A DNA stretch of 64,000 nucleotides from Dirofilaria immitis. Taxonomy: Eukaryota > Nematoda > Chromadorea > Rhabditida > Onchocercidae. Under the pieces are notes generated by a model, which was not told the origin of the DNA, did no database searches, and worked only from the letters and a program-made list of their open reading frames with translations. Shown here piece by piece: positions 44,001 to 57,000 of this stretch. How positions within the stretch are numbered: position 1 is the first letter of the stretch; every line of letters begins with the position of its first letter. The position numbers were made by a program, and so were the translations under genes. The stretch covers positions 1,984,001 through 2,048,000 of the forward strand of contig JAKNDB010000105.1 of NCBI GenBank assembly GCA_024305405.1, given 5' to 3'.

Positions 44001-47000
44001 CTTCTTAATTTTTTAGAATACATTCATCTTTTGCTTAATATCTCTTAATCTAAATTCTTTCATTCCCAAAATGGACGCTTGTAAAATTTTCAGGAGAGCG
44101 AATAGAATTAATTCTGCTAAAAAAATATTCATATACCGGAAAAGATACGATGACGATCCAAAACTGATACTATGAGGTTTTTATCTATTGGTATCTCTAC
44201 TTCCATTTCGACCATTTGGCCGAACAATGGATTCAGTGAGCCTGGTCGGTAATCTTTTCGTAAATTTTTCTTCTTTGTTCCACATCTACAACATCTTTCA
44301 AAAACAATTTTTCCTAACTACTTCATGCTTCATAAACGATGCAATAATTCTTTTAAAGAACTTTAGAAAAATTAAAAATTAACAATTCTTAATCGAATCA
44401 TCAAACTGAGACTAATCAATCTGAAGAATCACTACTGTCATTTAAATTTTTTGTTCAAAGAGAATTCATTATAAATAATAATTTTCAATTTTTTTCTAGA
44501 TTTGCAAATTATTGATCCAATATTTCTCTTTTTCAAAAACTAAGCTTTCCCTTTATTTTAAATCCAAAATTAAAGACAAAAAAACAAACTGACTTCACAC
44601 TAATGTAAGCATCACAGGTACCATCTTTTCGTCTGCTAACCAAATCGAAAGCTCTAACGATGTATACGCGAACTGTGCATTTGCTCACTCCAGCAAATTC
44701 CACGACGGGTAAGGCAAAATATTCTAAAAATAGTGATAATGATATCAATTAATTAGAAGAAAGAAATTAACCTTTTAATCATGAATGGTAGAAGAATGAA
44801 AATGAACCATTTGATTTTTTGTCCTCTCGTTGAATGAAAATTCGGGCTTTGAGTTCACCGCGTGGTATCCTTAACTCTGGTGTTTCGATGTTTTCTTTGG
44901 TCATCTTTCGAAATATAAATGTATCGAGAAAATCAGAAAATCCACAGTACTCAATCACATCTTCAAGAGCACATGTAAACACCCGTAATGTTTCGATTCC
45001 AGAACTGAACAAAAAAACATCTAAAAATGCAATAACTACATGTTCTTCATTCTTCATATCAAAATGATCCTTAAAAATAAACTTGTCAATTTAAAACTAA
45101 TAAAGTACTTAGCATATCCTGGTGCTTTTTCACTTTCACCAATTGAACTGTAGTATTTGCTCCACCAGTCGATTAAGCAATTATCAAAGAAATGTTCTTT
45201 GGAATCTACTACTGCCATTCTTCCTTCATAAGCTTCTTCGAAAGACAATATCTCATCATATTTCTGCCAACTAGAATTATTCCGCTCTGCACGCTGAAAT
45301 ATTTCAAGAAATCTAAATGCATTTTCCCGAAAAAAGCAGTCATCAAATCATCAATTAGCAATCATACCTAACAGTTTCTAATCCATATGTTTATTATTAA
45401 CAACCGTGGCGTCTAGACATTATCATTTTAACTTTTCCTGCTTTTTTGAAAAAATAATAAAGACATCGACTAATATACAAAAATATTTTCAAAAGTGTAG
45501 CAAAATATGCACGGTGCACAAAAACACGAACCTTTGGTAACTTTTTAATATATTTGGCAAAATCCTGAACAATACAAATGCCGATGTGTGGTTCACGCCC
45601 AAACGAACGCCTATCATACAAATTGAAAGTTAATGGTGGTGCATAATAGAAGTGAACAGGAAGTTGAACTTTATTCAAAATTATTAATGGCCGTTTGAAG
45701 TTCGGATTACGTTTCGCATCTTCAATTACATCACTTCGGGCGATCTTATCACCAATTCGAATTTCCACAAATGGATTACGCACAGATGATAACTGCAAAA
45801 GATACTAAGTAAAATAAAAAGTAGGAAACGATTTTGCTAGTTATTTTGAAAATTCAACATGATATATATTTTGAATAATCAAGAAAAGATCAACGTCAGT
45901 AACTATTCTACAGGAAGGGATAAATAAATTATCCGAATGGAAACAATTTAATGTAAAGAGATGCGATGCTTTGAACATTACGATATGCGATATAATTTCA
46001 CTTGTCGATTACAGTCGTATAAGATTAATAAAAGAGCATTCACTAATATACTTTTTAAGATTGTCACTTTCACTTAAAAATAAGACAACCTCCCATTTTT
46101 CAGCTCACTGTTTTGCAATTTCAAAACTTACTTGATATCGAGGTAAATCTCGAACACCCCAGCACAAAATCCGTACTGTGTATTGCTTGATAACCGGACA
46201 AATACTTCGTGCTACTGAATAACGAGTACTTCGTTTTTTACGTGGTGGCTTCAGTGGTGCAATATGTATGGCCTGACCTTCGTATAAGAATAATTCAAAT
46301 AATGCTAATAAAGCGCCCTGAAAATCACCATTGCCTCAAGTAGCTCTACTTAATTTAGTAAAGACAAATCTGGGAAACTGTGATTCATTAAAAAAATTAA
46401 TAGTCTTGATCCAATATACTTCTGTCTATCCTTGCGGAATGATAATGGAAACCAAGTAGGCATTCCACGACGATCAGTTGCAAATGATGTAACCGACGGA
46501 GTTGTCATAAAACGCCTAAGGAATATTTCAGAAGAATTGAAATCTTCTGAGCATACTTCCACCACCACTGCGGGCGGATCTTTATGGACGGACAGCATCC
46601 CACCACATATTATTACCTAGAATAGAACAATGTGAGCCATAGGAAGTATAAAAATATACTTAATTCATTATTCAGATAAAAAGTTCTTTTAAATAATCAA
46701 CTCATTTTCTGAGTTTTCCTTTAGTGCTAAAGACTTACTACTAAAGATCTCTCTTTTTCTCATGAAAAATATACACTTACTACTAAAGATCTATCTTTTT
46801 CTCATGAAAAATATACCCGCTTAAAAATAAGCGTTTCATTCCAGATAGGATGAACAGTATTTTCAACGATTGCCGTTTCCTGACATCGATTCAGAAACAC
46901 AACTCGAACAAATGCTTTCGAACCATGACGATTTGTTGGTAGTAAATCTCTAGCCCATAAAATTGATGCACGCATTTGCCAACGTGTCACATGATCATAA

Positions 47001-50000
47001 ACCTTAAGATGAAGTTTACCGGCATGATAGACGAATATTTCCTTTTTTTTTTTTAAGAGAATCCTGGTAATTTTTAGGATCATACTTCATAAATTCGAGG
47101 TGAAACTGACACATCTTCAGCCAAATGAAGAGCCAATCTTCTCCTGCAAACTACTGAGTCCATTACTAATATTATATGAGGCGGTAAACAACTTTTTTTG
47201 TATAATATTAATATAAACCTCTGACTAAGATTAGCTGAGAATACCATTTCACGAACATATCGCCGGCGCCGGTATTTGTCACCAGGCATCTTTTGTACAT
47301 GGACCGGTTCATGAAAATCGCTAGCATACTACAAAGGAAACAACATCAGTGGTATACCTGATGAAGGGAACGAAAGAAAACAGAAATAAAAAAGCATAAC
47401 CTCCCAAAGTTCAGGATCAATGCTTAGCCGTAAAGCGTCGATATTTTCAAAGATATCTTTTGTGCCTGTCCCAAGCATCCTCATACGTCTCCAACGTCGT
47501 CGTCGAAATTTATGTCCTTCTCTGAATGAATCGAAAGAATTGATTAGTAGCTTTAATCCATATTAAGTTATCTTGACCATCGCTCAATTTCAAAACGTTG
47601 AGACGACGCTGAATTATCACTGACTAATGCCTCTAGATTCAGATTGCAAATGCAACAATAATTTTTGTGTTATTGTTTGCTCATCTAATAAATTGAAGTA
47701 GGATAAGGTATTTTAAATTATGAAGTTTCCAGTGCAAATTTACAATATTGCAAAAAGTGAAATCACAAACCGTTCTCTGTAATCGATAATGGCATCATCA
47801 CTGACAAAATTATTTGTATTTAAAAATAAGACCATCCTTCTACATCGCCTGCACAGAACAGATCTACTGTCCAATCACCAACCCATCGCCATCCTCAAAT
47901 TGTAGTCAGCTCCATTATTTATCTCATACAAGATTTTTCTTATGCTTGTCAATTCAAATTTGAAGTTCAGCTCAATATGAGTACAAATATTTGCATCAAT
48001 TTCATCAAACTGAGTGGAATTTGTGCAAAATGATATTTACTTACTGAATAAATGAATATTTCCAATTCATAAGACAAAATCCTCACCTGGCGGAGCATTT
48101 CGATCACGAGCATTATCAATGAGGTTGCCAGATGCATTTGTATAATACAAATCAGTCCAAAGGTCATCTTGTTTCTTCTGAACTTCAAAAATTTCATCTT
48201 CGTATTGAGAATGGCCAGCGTCTGGTCCAACCCACATGTCATGGCAAAACATTATTTTCCAGGCTCCCTTAAATTATTAATGGTGTCCTAATATTAAATT
48301 CTGCTCAAGTTTAGTAATAAATAAGCATTTTAACATGATTTCCAAAATTTAACTTTATAAGACCATCCGTGAGATACTTTTACATCGTCTTCGGACATTC
48401 GAATAATTCCGGTTTCATCCGATCGACCGTAGGGTTCACCGCTGAAACTATTCTCTTAAAAAACTTTGCTTTTGATTTATTACTGGCAAGAAATCCTTTT
48501 TCAGCATTTTAGCAATTGCTGTAATTTGTTTGTGCCCAAATATCAGTAGAATTCTATATGAACGGACTTTTTCCATCAGTCTCAATCCACTGATCAGCTA
48601 AATGCCTTCGTTGATTTTCGAAAACTTCTGCAAAATATTGAACGACTCCAGGTTTGATAGCTTTATCCCAGTTGCTACGATCCATTACTTTTCCAAACCA
48701 AAGACGAAGGTGAACAATCGCTGGTATTTGTTCGGTCTTTTCTCTTTTCTCATCATGGCTTGGCCATTTTAGTGTTATTGCCCGCAGATGTCCACAGTAC
48801 CTTCCTCGATAGCATTCTTCTTTATGATAATATATCTAAATTTTTGACTTATTCTTTAGCTTCAAGAATAATTTGGCCACTAAAATTGAGAATCTAAATC
48901 ACTAAAGGAGTCAATGGATTAAATCTTTTGCTTCAATACTCATGAATGAAATAATTCCAATTTCAATAAAATAAAAATTACTTCGTTTACAGGAATTCGT
49001 GCAAATGCGAGTAATTTGTCACCATCGCACATCGAAAGTACTGCGTCAGGTATTGACATCTCCGGTTCATTTGAAATTTTCATTAGGAGTTCAGCAGTCT
49101 TCTGCAACTGATTCAAAGCAATCTGAAAAAAATATGATGTACAAATAAAAACTGATTAACATTAATATGTCATTCGATTAAGACAGATATTATACATGTA
49201 ATGTAAAAAAAACAGTATAAAAACTCAAAAAATTTTACTATTTGATTGCGATGAAGACGAATCTATACTAACTTCGTTCACTTGAAACACATCATTTTTA
49301 TCGTATTTCAATGCAACGAAATCTTCGATTATTTTCACAATGGATGAAATAATGACAAGACGACGCTGTCGGTCAAGCGATGATGATAGCGGTGATTTCC
49401 AGTCTCGCTCAATACTGAAAACAGAAATTTATCTCCAGCATCTAAATATTGGTAGCAATTTTGCTACCAAGTCAAACTGAATTGAAAGTCAACTGAAGAA
49501 ACAAACCATGCGCTCAATTTGGCAAAATAATCGCAAGCCTGTTCAATAGCATCGACAATGATTGAAGATGCTTCTATTTTACTATCAGATTTCAATTTTG
49601 CCAGACTGGAAGAGTGCAGCAGCATCTTAGCTATCTAAATATAGTTTGAGTAAACTTAAGATTCAGCGATATCAATACGTAAATAATGATAGATGATAAT
49701 AAAACGGGAAAAAGTGAGAACCTTTTGCAAAAAATTGGAATGTCTCATCCGGAATGAAACATCTTCCCACGCACATGGAATTTCACAAACAGGCTTATGG
49801 TTTCCCATGGCATCGCATAGTACTTCTCAGCGAAGGCTGGCATAACCTTAACCATTACTTTTAACGTAGAAAGGCGCTTATTTTATCATGGAACTGATAA
49901 AAGATTTGCTAACTTATAAAGAACTGAGGAGGAAGTAGAGGAGAAAGATACAGTTTTGAAGGTTTATATTTCAGATTATTTGAGAATACGATGTAATTAG

Positions 50001-53000
50001 ATCAACGGTTCTCCAAGTTTCGTCTTTCAGTCAGTTTAAAGTTCTTCTACATCTTTACTTATTATATATCCAATGTCAAATGTTTTTAGAAGCATCGGAA
50101 TACTCACAAATCCATAGAGACACAAATTCAAAAATAAGCATATCAAAAAAGATTACCGAAAGTGTTCGTGCCGTACATTTTGGTACCTTTTCGTAGGCTC
50201 GATTACCGTATTCTCCTATACTCAACGAAAAATGCACGTTTTTCGATCTGTTGAAGCAGAATCAAAGATTTTCATCAAATCTAAGCGAATTCATATTGAG
50301 AGAAATTCATCAAAAATCTTACTTGAGATTAGGATGGATCATATTTACAGCAAAAAATGTAGACAGTAATACATATTCTGATGTACGCAGTTGTGGCTTC
50401 AACGATAGCACGATATCAGGCGTAACTGAATCACGATAGCTTTGCCCGCCACAGTCTTCCTCCAAACATATCACTTCGATAAGTGCACGGGCAACGAAAC
50501 TGCAAATTGTTATTGTATTTTGCAAACAAGAAATCTGTCAATATAAATGAATGAATACCAGTCGCCCGGTCGTCTTCCTTCTCTTATAGCTTTCTCCACT
50601 TTCTTTGCCATCCCACGTTCACTTGACGCATAAAAACTTATATATGACGGGCCAAATATTGGCAAGAAGCTGTAAAATGCGATAAAAAAATTTTTTTATA
50701 AATTCTATTCATTAATTATGATATTCAATTAGCCAACCCTGCGTTTTCATTGTTCACTGAATCGCTCGATAATATATTCATATATCCTGACTGACAAATA
50801 TCAGACAAATTCAAGTATGCGGTAGCCAATATTTTTTCCGTGTTCCTTTTGCGAATTTTTGTTTGATAAATAAGAACAATACGAAATGATATCTAAAATA
50901 GATTCTTTACTGTGATACAAGCAAAATTTGAAATCATCTTGAGCATAACTGTATAAATAACATTATTCGCATTTCATAAGATTTCAAGGATTTTTTTCCA
51001 TGATATCTTCGTGATATTTCACTTCTAATTCTTTTTCCATTTAATTAGAAAACTAACGAACATGTTTGACAATTGTTGGCCAAACTACAGGAAGCATGAT
51101 TTCCTCGTTAATATCAACAACTTCATATAGAGCTGGCAGAACATGCGTCATCTCGCGTTCTTTTCCAATCTAAAAAATTTTATTCATATTTTTTTAGTTC
51201 AAAGTATAAATTGCTTTTTCAGAAACTATATTCTTTATACCTGTACTTGAACAGCGAGCTTCGCAACATCATTATTGTGTATTCGCAGATAATCAGCTAT
51301 TTGACACAACTGGAAGATTCTTATCTAGAAATAAACAATTATCGTATTCGATTATTATAAAATTCTTTATACTTATTCAATTATGGATGCCTTCAGAAAA
51401 ACAAACATTGCGTGTTGCTTCAAAACAGATCACTAACCAATACTTTTTTCTTATTAAGTTACATTGTTTTCTACATTTAATATCATCCATGATTTTTGAC
51501 AGATAACCTACCAGCATAGTATATTGCATTAGTGAGGTGGAGAACAAAATATCTTCATCATCCTGTATCACTGGATTACGTAATGATGGCGCTGGTGTTG
51601 GATCAAGACTTCGACGTACATTCATTGAGACCTTTTAAAAAAGAAACGAATATTGACAGTTAGAAAAAGTATTGAAAATAATGAAGAGATTTTAAACAAA
51701 ATAAATAATCATAACATTTATCACTAATAATAATATATTTTAGTTGTCGATCAAAAGATTCATAATAAAAACTAGCAATGATATAAACATGATTTTTTTT
51801 TCTTTGCATTTTTCTATAATATTTTTCATAAATTTTCGAAAAAAAGTGGAAATTAGAACCTTAAGAAAGCCACGGATATCGGAAGAAGATAGTCGATCAG
51901 TTTCTCCTATTGCAGCAACTTCCTGATAATCAGTTCTGAGAATAAGCCATTTTTCTCGCAGCAAATGTCGTTTTGATTTGTAAATAAATCCTAGATCGCA
52001 TTGAAATCCTCCGATCAATGTATCATTCGCAAATTGTTGGATATTGTACACCTAATTCAAATTTCTGGATTAATAGTGTCTTTCAAGATTGCACAAAGAA
52101 ATACAGCGTAAATAGGCAATCATAGTTTCTCTTTTCTTCAGTTTATTTTCAGGAGAGGTTTATAAAACATTACACATACTTTTTTCTTATTAAATCTTGA
52201 GAGTATAAAAACTCGGGAATACAAAAAAAAATAATTAATACGAACTCGAAATTGCAAGCACGTCTTCATCATATGCTGAAGCGATTTTCGGATCGTAAAA
52301 AGAGTGATTCATCCCAACGTGGTGAATTCGTACCATGCTGCGATAAACTCGAACGGCATTGTCTATCCAGTATCACACGGAGTAAAGGATTCAAACTATT
52401 TCCATGGAGCTCACGGCCTTCAAATATATGTAGCCGTATCTAAAAGAAAATTTGCTACTTTTTTTTTTCAATTTTTGGAATTAACAACATTTCTTGTAAC
52501 AAAATTACATCTTTAGGATGATTAATTTTAAAAAATGAAACGATCGAAAAACAACGAAACATAATTTTTCAGCTGAATAAAGATTGAGGCCTACAATAAA
52601 CGTTTGCAACATGTCGGAATCTTCATATTCTTTATCATCTTGCAATTCAATCATTTCTTGGTTTATCTTACTAGCATTAGCAGTTTGATGCGAACGTTTT
52701 GCAATACTGTAAAGCGAATTATCCGTTGAGCTGATTATTTCAGATTCCTACAAAAACAATTGCAAAACATATAAACAGACATATTAGCAAATGATAGAAA
52801 TCAAAATACAAAATTTTAGAATAGATAAGAAAAAATAAAAAAATAAGAAAAGTGGAATTAGCACTAGTTTAACCACTAATTTTATAGTCCTTATTTATTT
52901 CAGTATAGCGCTTGATGACCTATAATTGATTGATGCATTTAGTCTTATCAAACTATTCGTTACAGTTTCATATAATACTTCTTGAAAAGTGGAAAAAATA

Positions 53001-53753
53001 ATACCAATTTTACATACTTGGTATCCACCAACCATAATTGAAATAAAACATCATGGACAAGGAAAGACTAACCAATTCTTGATCCGATGGGATCGTATCA
53101 GTGGTTTGCAATGGTGTTTCTGTGAATTGACTTTTAGTTTGTTCATTTGTAATATTCACCGATTCACTGTCTCCATTCGTTTCGAAATCACTTTCTGTCG
53201 ATTGTGATGATACTGATTTTTCACGTCGAATATGTAAATTCATCTGCCGGCCAATATTTCGAAGTTTCGATAATATCCGTCGATGGCTTTGTTTTTTCTT
53301 CTCTATTTTCTCCTCATCTATTAAACTTGCATCTTCATCGTAATCACTCTCATCGTTATTCATATATCTTTCATTACGCAACTACAGAATAATTATCTTT
53401 AGTATTAATCATATCATGGTTAATATTAAAGACCAGTCACAGTAAGCAAATGTAAATCATTTTAAGAACTGTTCTAAGACGTGAAAGTGTAAGGAAGTTA
53501 TTTGAATAGAGAAGAGTGAAAGCATAGTAATTTTAGTACATAAAACAAATGGATATTTTATTGTAAGAGAGTAGTGTTAAGAAAAGTAAGTATTCAATAG
53601 CTGCTGGATAGATAGATGATGTGATGGATAATTGGAAGAAGGAAGAATATTACTAGAGATGCGGTTGATGTTATTCTTCCAAGTTCACTTTCCCCAGCAG
53701 TTTTCCTGTCAATTTCTTCATTCGCTTGATTAGAAGTCGTTCCATCATTATCA
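41029..53753 (-). CDS. fer-1: ferlin (FER-1 / otoferlin-dysferlin family), about 40 exons
   Basis: Tail-anchored multi-C2 calcium-dependent membrane-fusion protein; C. elegans FER-1 drives fusion of sperm membranous organelles. About 2,100 aa. Exons: 53654-53753 (uncertain), 53073-53381, 52595-52747, 52262-52439, 51860-52051, 51512-51631, 51241-51324, 51062-51169, 50738-50892, 50559-50669, 50323-50499, 50157-50247, 49722-49846, 49507-49634, 49273-49414, 48982-49122, 48568-48835, 48354-48441, 48087-48267, 47771-47893, 47401-47521, 47219-47328, 47086-47143, 46817-47041, 46419-46616, 46132-46317, 45532-45792, 45109-45293, 44808-45004, 44594-44723, 44137-44294, 43785-43928, 43289-43463, 42956-43183, 42701-42874, 42455-42570, 42004-42151, 41804-41950, 41567-41719, 41029-41241. 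Landmarks: C2B ([11 protein letters not shown], from residue about 187), [42 protein letters not shown], DysF repeats with RRRRW (about 890-1090), [60 protein letters not shown] and a C-terminal membrane anchor ([20 protein letters not shown]). No C2A was found. The intron after 43785 starts GCAAGT. Several homopolymers are off by one. Confidence 0.95.
41261..41300. repeat. 20-bp tandem duplication
   Basis: AATTCAATCTAATTTTATCT occurs twice head to tail in the last ferlin intron. Confidence 0.9.
46733..46816. repeat. 42-bp tandem duplication spanning a ferlin 5' splice site
   Basis: Two copies (46733-46774, 46775-46816) differ by one base. On the minus strand each copy begins with the donor-like GTATATTTTTCATGAG, so the duplication provides a second copy of the 5' splice site of the exon ending at 46817. 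Confidence 0.9.
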
Positions 53754-54742
53754 CTGACTTATTTCATGCACCTGTCGTAAATCTATATTTCCCAAAATTG
53801 TTTAATCTTGAATTTCAATTTTGATTTCAATGAACATATATTTTTATTCAATTATCACCGGCTATGAAAAAGATATAAAATTTGAAATTTTGCACTTTCT
53901 CGAAGCTAAGTGCAGTAAAGCACTGAAACTTTCATGAAATGAAAATAAACGATTTCCATTTAATTTGATATTTTAATCAAATAAATTTCAAATAAAATTC
54001 GACTTTAAAGTTTTCAGAAATATAATGCAAAAGCGCTGGAGCTGAAATAAAGTTTATATTGCATGGCTATCCGTAATTGAATGATAGACGAAAAATGGGC
54101 TTATATAAAATTGAAAATTTAACAATTAAAATCGAGAATGATTGAATCTTTCGCTAAAATCGATTCAATCGTATAAATGATTAAACGTGCAGATTTAAGA
54201 TAAGCCAGAATAAAATAGGAAACAACCGTTCAATGATTTAATTTCAGCTCTGATTTTAAAACAGAAATTTTAATATTCAAATTGTTTCAGAAATTATTTT
54301 CAATTTTCATAAGCTACTTATCCATCATTTCAATTAGAAAAGTCCTCACAGTTTTACAATAATCTTTTGATAGAAAACCAAAATATCAATCAATACAGTC
54401 ATGTTGATAAAAGCTATGAAAATAATCAGGTTGTAATGAACGTTTATTTGAGGAGATATAGTTTCAAACTCCGGTGAATCTTTGCATAGTGACAGATTTT
54501 GATGCCAATTGAAAAATGATTTCTTTTTGTTGCTTGTTCGAAAATTTGAAAAAAAATGTCGAATAAAGCTTCATTGCTATTTGTTCACATAATATTAAGT
54601 TTTACAAAAATTCAAAACTTTCTCATTTTCTGCTCATCAGAAAATGAGCCTAGACTTTATGTCTGTGTGGGAACAGAATTCCAAGCGTACAAATTAAATC
54701 AAATTTTGCACAATATAGCATTAGCGTTGCTAAATTAGAAGA
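53754..54742. other. no gene recognised between ferlin and MAB-3-like gene
   Basis: AT-rich. It should hold the ferlin promoter and any missing 5' exon; a C2A-like sequence was looked for on the minus strand and not seen. Confidence 0.4.
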
Positions 54743-57000
54743 TCATTGAAAGCCAAGTGCAAATTGCATCATTGCACGAATATTCAGAAGTGCATCAGTC
54801 GAGCTATAGAAACTGCACATTGCTGGCATGTTTACTGTAGCGATGGGTAACGGAAAAATCTGTGGCTTCAGTGGTATAGGATATGCCAGAGCAGCCGGTA
54901 ACATTGTATCAGATTCTTGGGATTCATCGAAAGTTACTCTTGATATGTTCGTTTGAGACGAAGATTGAAATCTTGATGTCAGCAACTAAATATCAGTTAT
55001 TGATTAATCAAATTTCTCTATTTGAGGTAGTTTTCAAGTTCTGGAATTCCGTACTTTTTATAATATGTTCTTGAAATCGTAAAAATATTATATAACTATT
55101 CAGTAGTCTTTGGATGCATTTCACTAGTTGATGAATTGCTTAAAAGAGTATGATATGAATGAAATTGGAAAGAAGAAACGATGAATGCATTAGCGTAGAT
55201 TTATTTAATCAGCTCCGTCACTTAAAATTCCCAAAGAGATTTTATTTATATGATCGAGAATCAGGAATAACTAACAACTCGGTTCACCGTATAAGATGAT
55301 GACTTCGACTGAGGAGTCGGTATTTCAGCAAGTTTTTCGTCATGAGTTTGTCCTGTTAGCTGTTCGTCAATATTGGTAAGTACTGATAGCATATTTGAAT
55401 TAGCTAATGAATTCATTGATATTGGTATATCTGAGAAAATAACTCGGAATTTGTAAAATCAGAGATAGTGACTAAGTTTCAAATTATTCATACTATTAAA
55501 AGTTTGTTTTTTTTCACAATATCTTGAATGAATGTTAGCTTTGCCATGCTGATTTTTTGAACCATCAGTGATCAAACTAATCTTCATGATATTGTAAAAT
55601 GTGAAATTAAGTAATAAAAGTGTCACTTACGAATTTGCTGTTCCTTCTTGTTTTTATTAAATTTAAATTTTGAAGTCTTCAAAATTTGGTCTAATTTGCG
55701 CCTTTTTTCAATCAATTTACATTGATTACACGTGCAGTTCGCATATAAGCAATGTCGTTTGTGTTCCTAAATCTATCATTTTATAGAAGAAATTAAAGAA
55801 ATATGAAATATAACTAAAATAACTTCGATTTCAATTTATTTAAATATATTTATGAAAATTTTAAAACTTTCTCAGATTAGTAAATAGCATGCCTTTTTCC
55901 AAACCAAAATACCATGATTTTTGCATTTTTGACAAATATAGCATTGATTTTGAGTTATCATATTTGTTTTAATTGTATTTCTAAGGTGACATGTCTGAAA
56001 TGAAATATTGATAAATAATATAATATAATCAAGGATTTTTCAATCATTCTCATAATTTTTTGCACTTTTACCAAAAACCTTTTTTCAAATTAAAAAGACT
56101 AATCGAAAATTTCGGAAGAGGAAAAATCATACATTGATATCGTAATGCAAGAAAGAAATAAATACTAATAGCCTGAAGAAGATATTGTAGAAGACTGATT
56201 TTCCATTTTCCAACCTTTATTGAACTAAATCTAATATTTAGATTATCTACTAAATGGTTTTATTCAACCAATATTAAAGTGGACTTACAGCAGATTTACT
56301 TTTATCAAAACAATTCTGCGGTATGATAGTTGCTTCAGTGAGCTCCGAAGTGCGCTGAAATATTTTGTCTTGCGCACGGCGTATGCGAATCTGCGTGCTC
56401 ATAATTTGGCGACGTTGACGTATCAGGAAACACTGTAATACGTGAAAGGATAGTTGTTGTTATGCTTTATAAATCGAAAATTGCTCACATTTTTTAAACA
56501 AAAAACAGTTTGATGTTGCATAATATTGTTCACTATTTATTTTCAGCCAATATATAAACTCTTCAATTTATTTATTTATAAGAGAAAGATAGAATGGACG
56601 AGCACGAGAATTTTAGCAGTCTAGCTGATATTTGAATGCATAAGTTCAAAGAAATATTCGATTGCATTTCTCACTCTCGAACAGTTACAATTCTTCCGAT
56701 TGCAGTGATGACCACGCGTTTCTATAAGCATTCCATGCTGTCGACACATTCCGCAATGACGCTTCACATCTGAATATTTTTTCACTTTTTTTTGGTTTTA
56801 TTCATTATTTTCTGGGATTTGCACAAGTGGGTATCAAACTACAATTTAACTTTCATAAGTATGTGTTGAAAGTTAGTATTCGAAAACCTGATGAAATAAC
56901 AAATTCGCTATTTCCCAAAAAATCTTTTCAGATTACACCAACCTTTCGGTACTCTTTTACTTGTAGCGAAATATCGTTGACAGTTCACTTCTTTTGACAT
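54743..57000 (-). CDS. mab-3: DM-domain transcription factor with two DM domains (MAB-3-like)
   Basis: Nuclear zinc-binding regulator of male development of the doublesex/MAB-3 family. Exons: 56943-57000, 56675-56769, 56289-56432, 55893-55994, 55631-55766, 55279-55430, 54743-54985; about 309 aa (C. elegans MAB-3 is near 290). DM domain 1 spans exons 2-3: CGMCRQHGMLIETRGHHC, then NRKNCNCSRC and FLIRQRRQIMS. DM domain 2 spans exons 4-5: CQKCKNHGILVWKKEHKRHC, then LYANCTCNQCKLIEKRRKL. Both keep the intertwined Cys/His zinc ligands. Two DM domains in one protein is the special feature of MAB-3. The rest is Ser/Thr/Pro-rich without known domains. The intron after 55893 begins GCATGC; only this junction restores the normal DM spacing (NHG, five residues, K-x-H-K). 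The ATG is the first in frame and starts six codons before the first Cys. Confidence 0.92.
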
